A stretch of DNA of 64,000 bases from Emticicia aquatilis (GTDB lineage: Bacteria > Bacteroidota > Bacteroidia > Cytophagales > Spirosomataceae). Both the position numbers and the translations under genes were made by a program. The stretch covers positions 62,001-126,000 of the forward strand of contig NZ_BMKK01000006.1 in assembly GCF_014644295.1 (NCBI RefSeq), read 5' to 3'. The notes under the pieces are model-generated. The model made no database searches, had not been told where the DNA came from, and worked only from the letters and a program-made list of their open reading frames with translations. Of this stretch, positions 63,206-64,000 are shown piece by piece; the first letter of the stretch is position 1; each line of letters starts with the position of its first letter.

Positions 63206-63718
63206 ATGACTGCTCTCGAATTCAACTACGCCATATCAAAAACATCAAAGTCATTGAAGCCTTTTGCTATGAGGCTCACAAAAGACAATGAAGATGCCAA
63301 TGATTTATTACAGGATACACTCATGAAAGCATTCTTGAATCGTGATAAGTATTCGGACGGTACAAACCTAAAAGCATGGCTTTATACCATCATGAAGAAT
63401 ACGTTCATTACGAACTATCAGAGAATGGTGAGAAAGAATACTTTTATTGATACAACGGATAATCTTCATTATATCAATAGCACTGAAAGTTTAGTTGATA
63501 ATGATGCTTATTCGTCGTTTGCGATGGAAGACATCAATAATGCGGTAGAAACACTCGATGAAGCGTATCGTCAACCATTTATGATGCACTTCAAGGGTTT
63601 TAAATACCATGAAATTGCTCAGAAATTGAGTATTCCGATTGGTACAGTAAAAAACAGAATACATATTGCAAGAAAAGAATTAAAGGATAAATTGTACATG
63701 TACGCTTATTCTTTCTAA
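63206..63718 (+). CDS. ECF-type RNA polymerase sigma factor
   Basis: A 170-residue sigma-70 family protein. Region 2 is at about residues 20-85 (MRLTKDNEDANDLLQDTLMKAF, LKAWLYTIMKNTFI), and region 4 at about 115-165 (EDINNAVETLDEAYRQPFMMHF, KYHEIAQKLSIPIGTVKNRIHIARKELK). Such factors redirect RNA polymerase to a stress or surface regulon. No anti-sigma gene is adjacent within the window. Start and promoter choice are given at 63151-63182. Confidence 0.93.
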   Translation: MTALEFNYAISKTSKSLKPFAMRLTKDNEDANDLLQDTLMKAFLNRDKYSDGTNLKAWLYTIMKNTFITNYQRMVRKNTFIDTTDNLHYINSTESLVDNDAYSSFAMEDINNAVETLDEAYRQPFMMHFKGFKYHEIAQKLSIPIGTVKNRIHIARKELKDKLYMYAYSF

Positions 63719-63730
63719 TAATATTATTTT

Positions 63731-63810
63731 GATGGTTACGACCATCTGTATAGTTTTTGGTTAAAAAAGAGGAAGGTTCAAAAAGGTTGTATGCTTTGCT
63801 GACAACCTTT
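63731..63810 (+). terminator. Hairpin and terminator after the sigma factor gene
   Basis: A first small hairpin GATGGT/ACCATC with a TACG loop (63731-63746) is followed by a perfect 9-bp stem AAAGGTTGT/ACAACCTTT (63782-63810) and TTTC. The second is the likely Rho-independent terminator and may also serve the minus-strand gene at the right edge. Confidence 0.75.
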
Positions 63811-63843
63811 TTTCATTTTTGGGCAGCAGAAATTCACAATTTC

Positions 63844-63999
63844 TTATTTGACACACAACCAAATATAGAAACCATTCAAACAAACTGATGCAAGTAAATT
63901 GAGCCACATCGTATTTTTGAAATTCGCTTGACTTTTATTCTTCAGCGTTTTCAGAAACCACCAACCAAAAAATGCGAGCGTAGGCAGATTGAAAATAGA
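63844..63999 (-). CDS. C-terminal part of a membrane protein, runs off the right edge
   Basis: The minus-strand frame ending with TAA at 63846-63844 reads as a hydrophobic C-terminus (FNLPTLAFFGWWFLKTLK, then NFKNTMWLNLLASVCLNGFY). The pattern of two membrane segments with a short basic loop resembles the end of UbiA-type prenyltransferases from Bacteroidota, but only 51 residues are visible and that suggestion is weak. Confidence 0.5.
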   Translation of the reverse strand, partial: SIFNLPTLAFFGWWFLKTLKNKSQANFKNTMWLNLLASVCLNGFYIWLCVK

Positions 64000-64000
64000 T

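Overview
The window looks like a piece of chromosome from a member of the Bacteroidota, most likely order Cytophagales. The evidence is two proteins with type IX secretion (gliding-motility type B) C-terminal domains, a PorP/SprF protein, promoters of the Bacteroidota form TAnnTTTG, few Shine-Dalgarno sequences, AT-rich DNA, and many short degenerate intergenic repeats. No rRNA, tRNA, CRISPR array, transposase or prophage was seen. The species cannot be named from the sequence alone.

Layout: 1-3096 holds ileS (minus strand, cut by the window edge). 3348-6015 is a DUF1800/DUF1501 pair. 6169-11211 is a plus-strand run of a type IX secreted protein and two tandem Wzi-like outer-membrane proteins. 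These converge on a large minus-strand surface-polysaccharide locus (29857 down to 11176). In transcription order the locus is pseB, pseC, a pseudaminic-acid-type methylase, an N-acetyl-sugar amidotransferase with its HisH/HisF-like ammonia-channel pair, pseI, a Wzx-like flippase, a KpsS/Kdo-transferase-like enzyme, a phytanoyl-CoA-dioxygenase-like protein, a Wzy-like polymerase, GT4 and GT2 glycosyltransferases, a WbpV-like reductase/epimerase, a WbpL/WecA-like initiating transferase, a secreted head-repeat/coiled-coil protein, and a WbpM-like dehydratase. Together these could start a glycan on QuiNAc/FucNAc-type sugar, extend it, add an acetamidino-modified nonulosonic acid, flip and polymerise it. 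The usual pseF, pseG and pseH genes are absent from the window.

30142-38862 carries ruvB, a type IX secreted PKD-like protein divergent from a PorP/SprF gene, an amino acid permease, and a TMTC-like membrane protein with TPRs. 38978-50200 is minus strand: a 1593-residue secreted protein of unknown function, prmA, and an exopolysaccharide export operon (Wza-like, Wzz-like, rfbA, nucleotide-sugar dehydrogenase). 50406-57484 is mostly housekeeping: superoxide dismutase, tadA, rpsA, a Uma2-family protein, penicillin-binding protein 1C, and KdsC-like phosphatase. 57555-63718 has two TIM-barrel sugar isomerase-like proteins, a prohibitin-family protein, a small unknown protein, an MFS sugar transporter and an ECF-type sigma factor. 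A membrane protein runs off the right edge on the minus strand.

The most unusual features are the acetamidino-pseudaminic-type locus with missing steps and an embedded dioxygenase, the type IX protein plus twin Wzi genes facing that locus, in-frame repeat-derived inserts in ileS, the 1593-residue orphan protein, and several families of short dispersed repeats shared between distant intergenic gaps.
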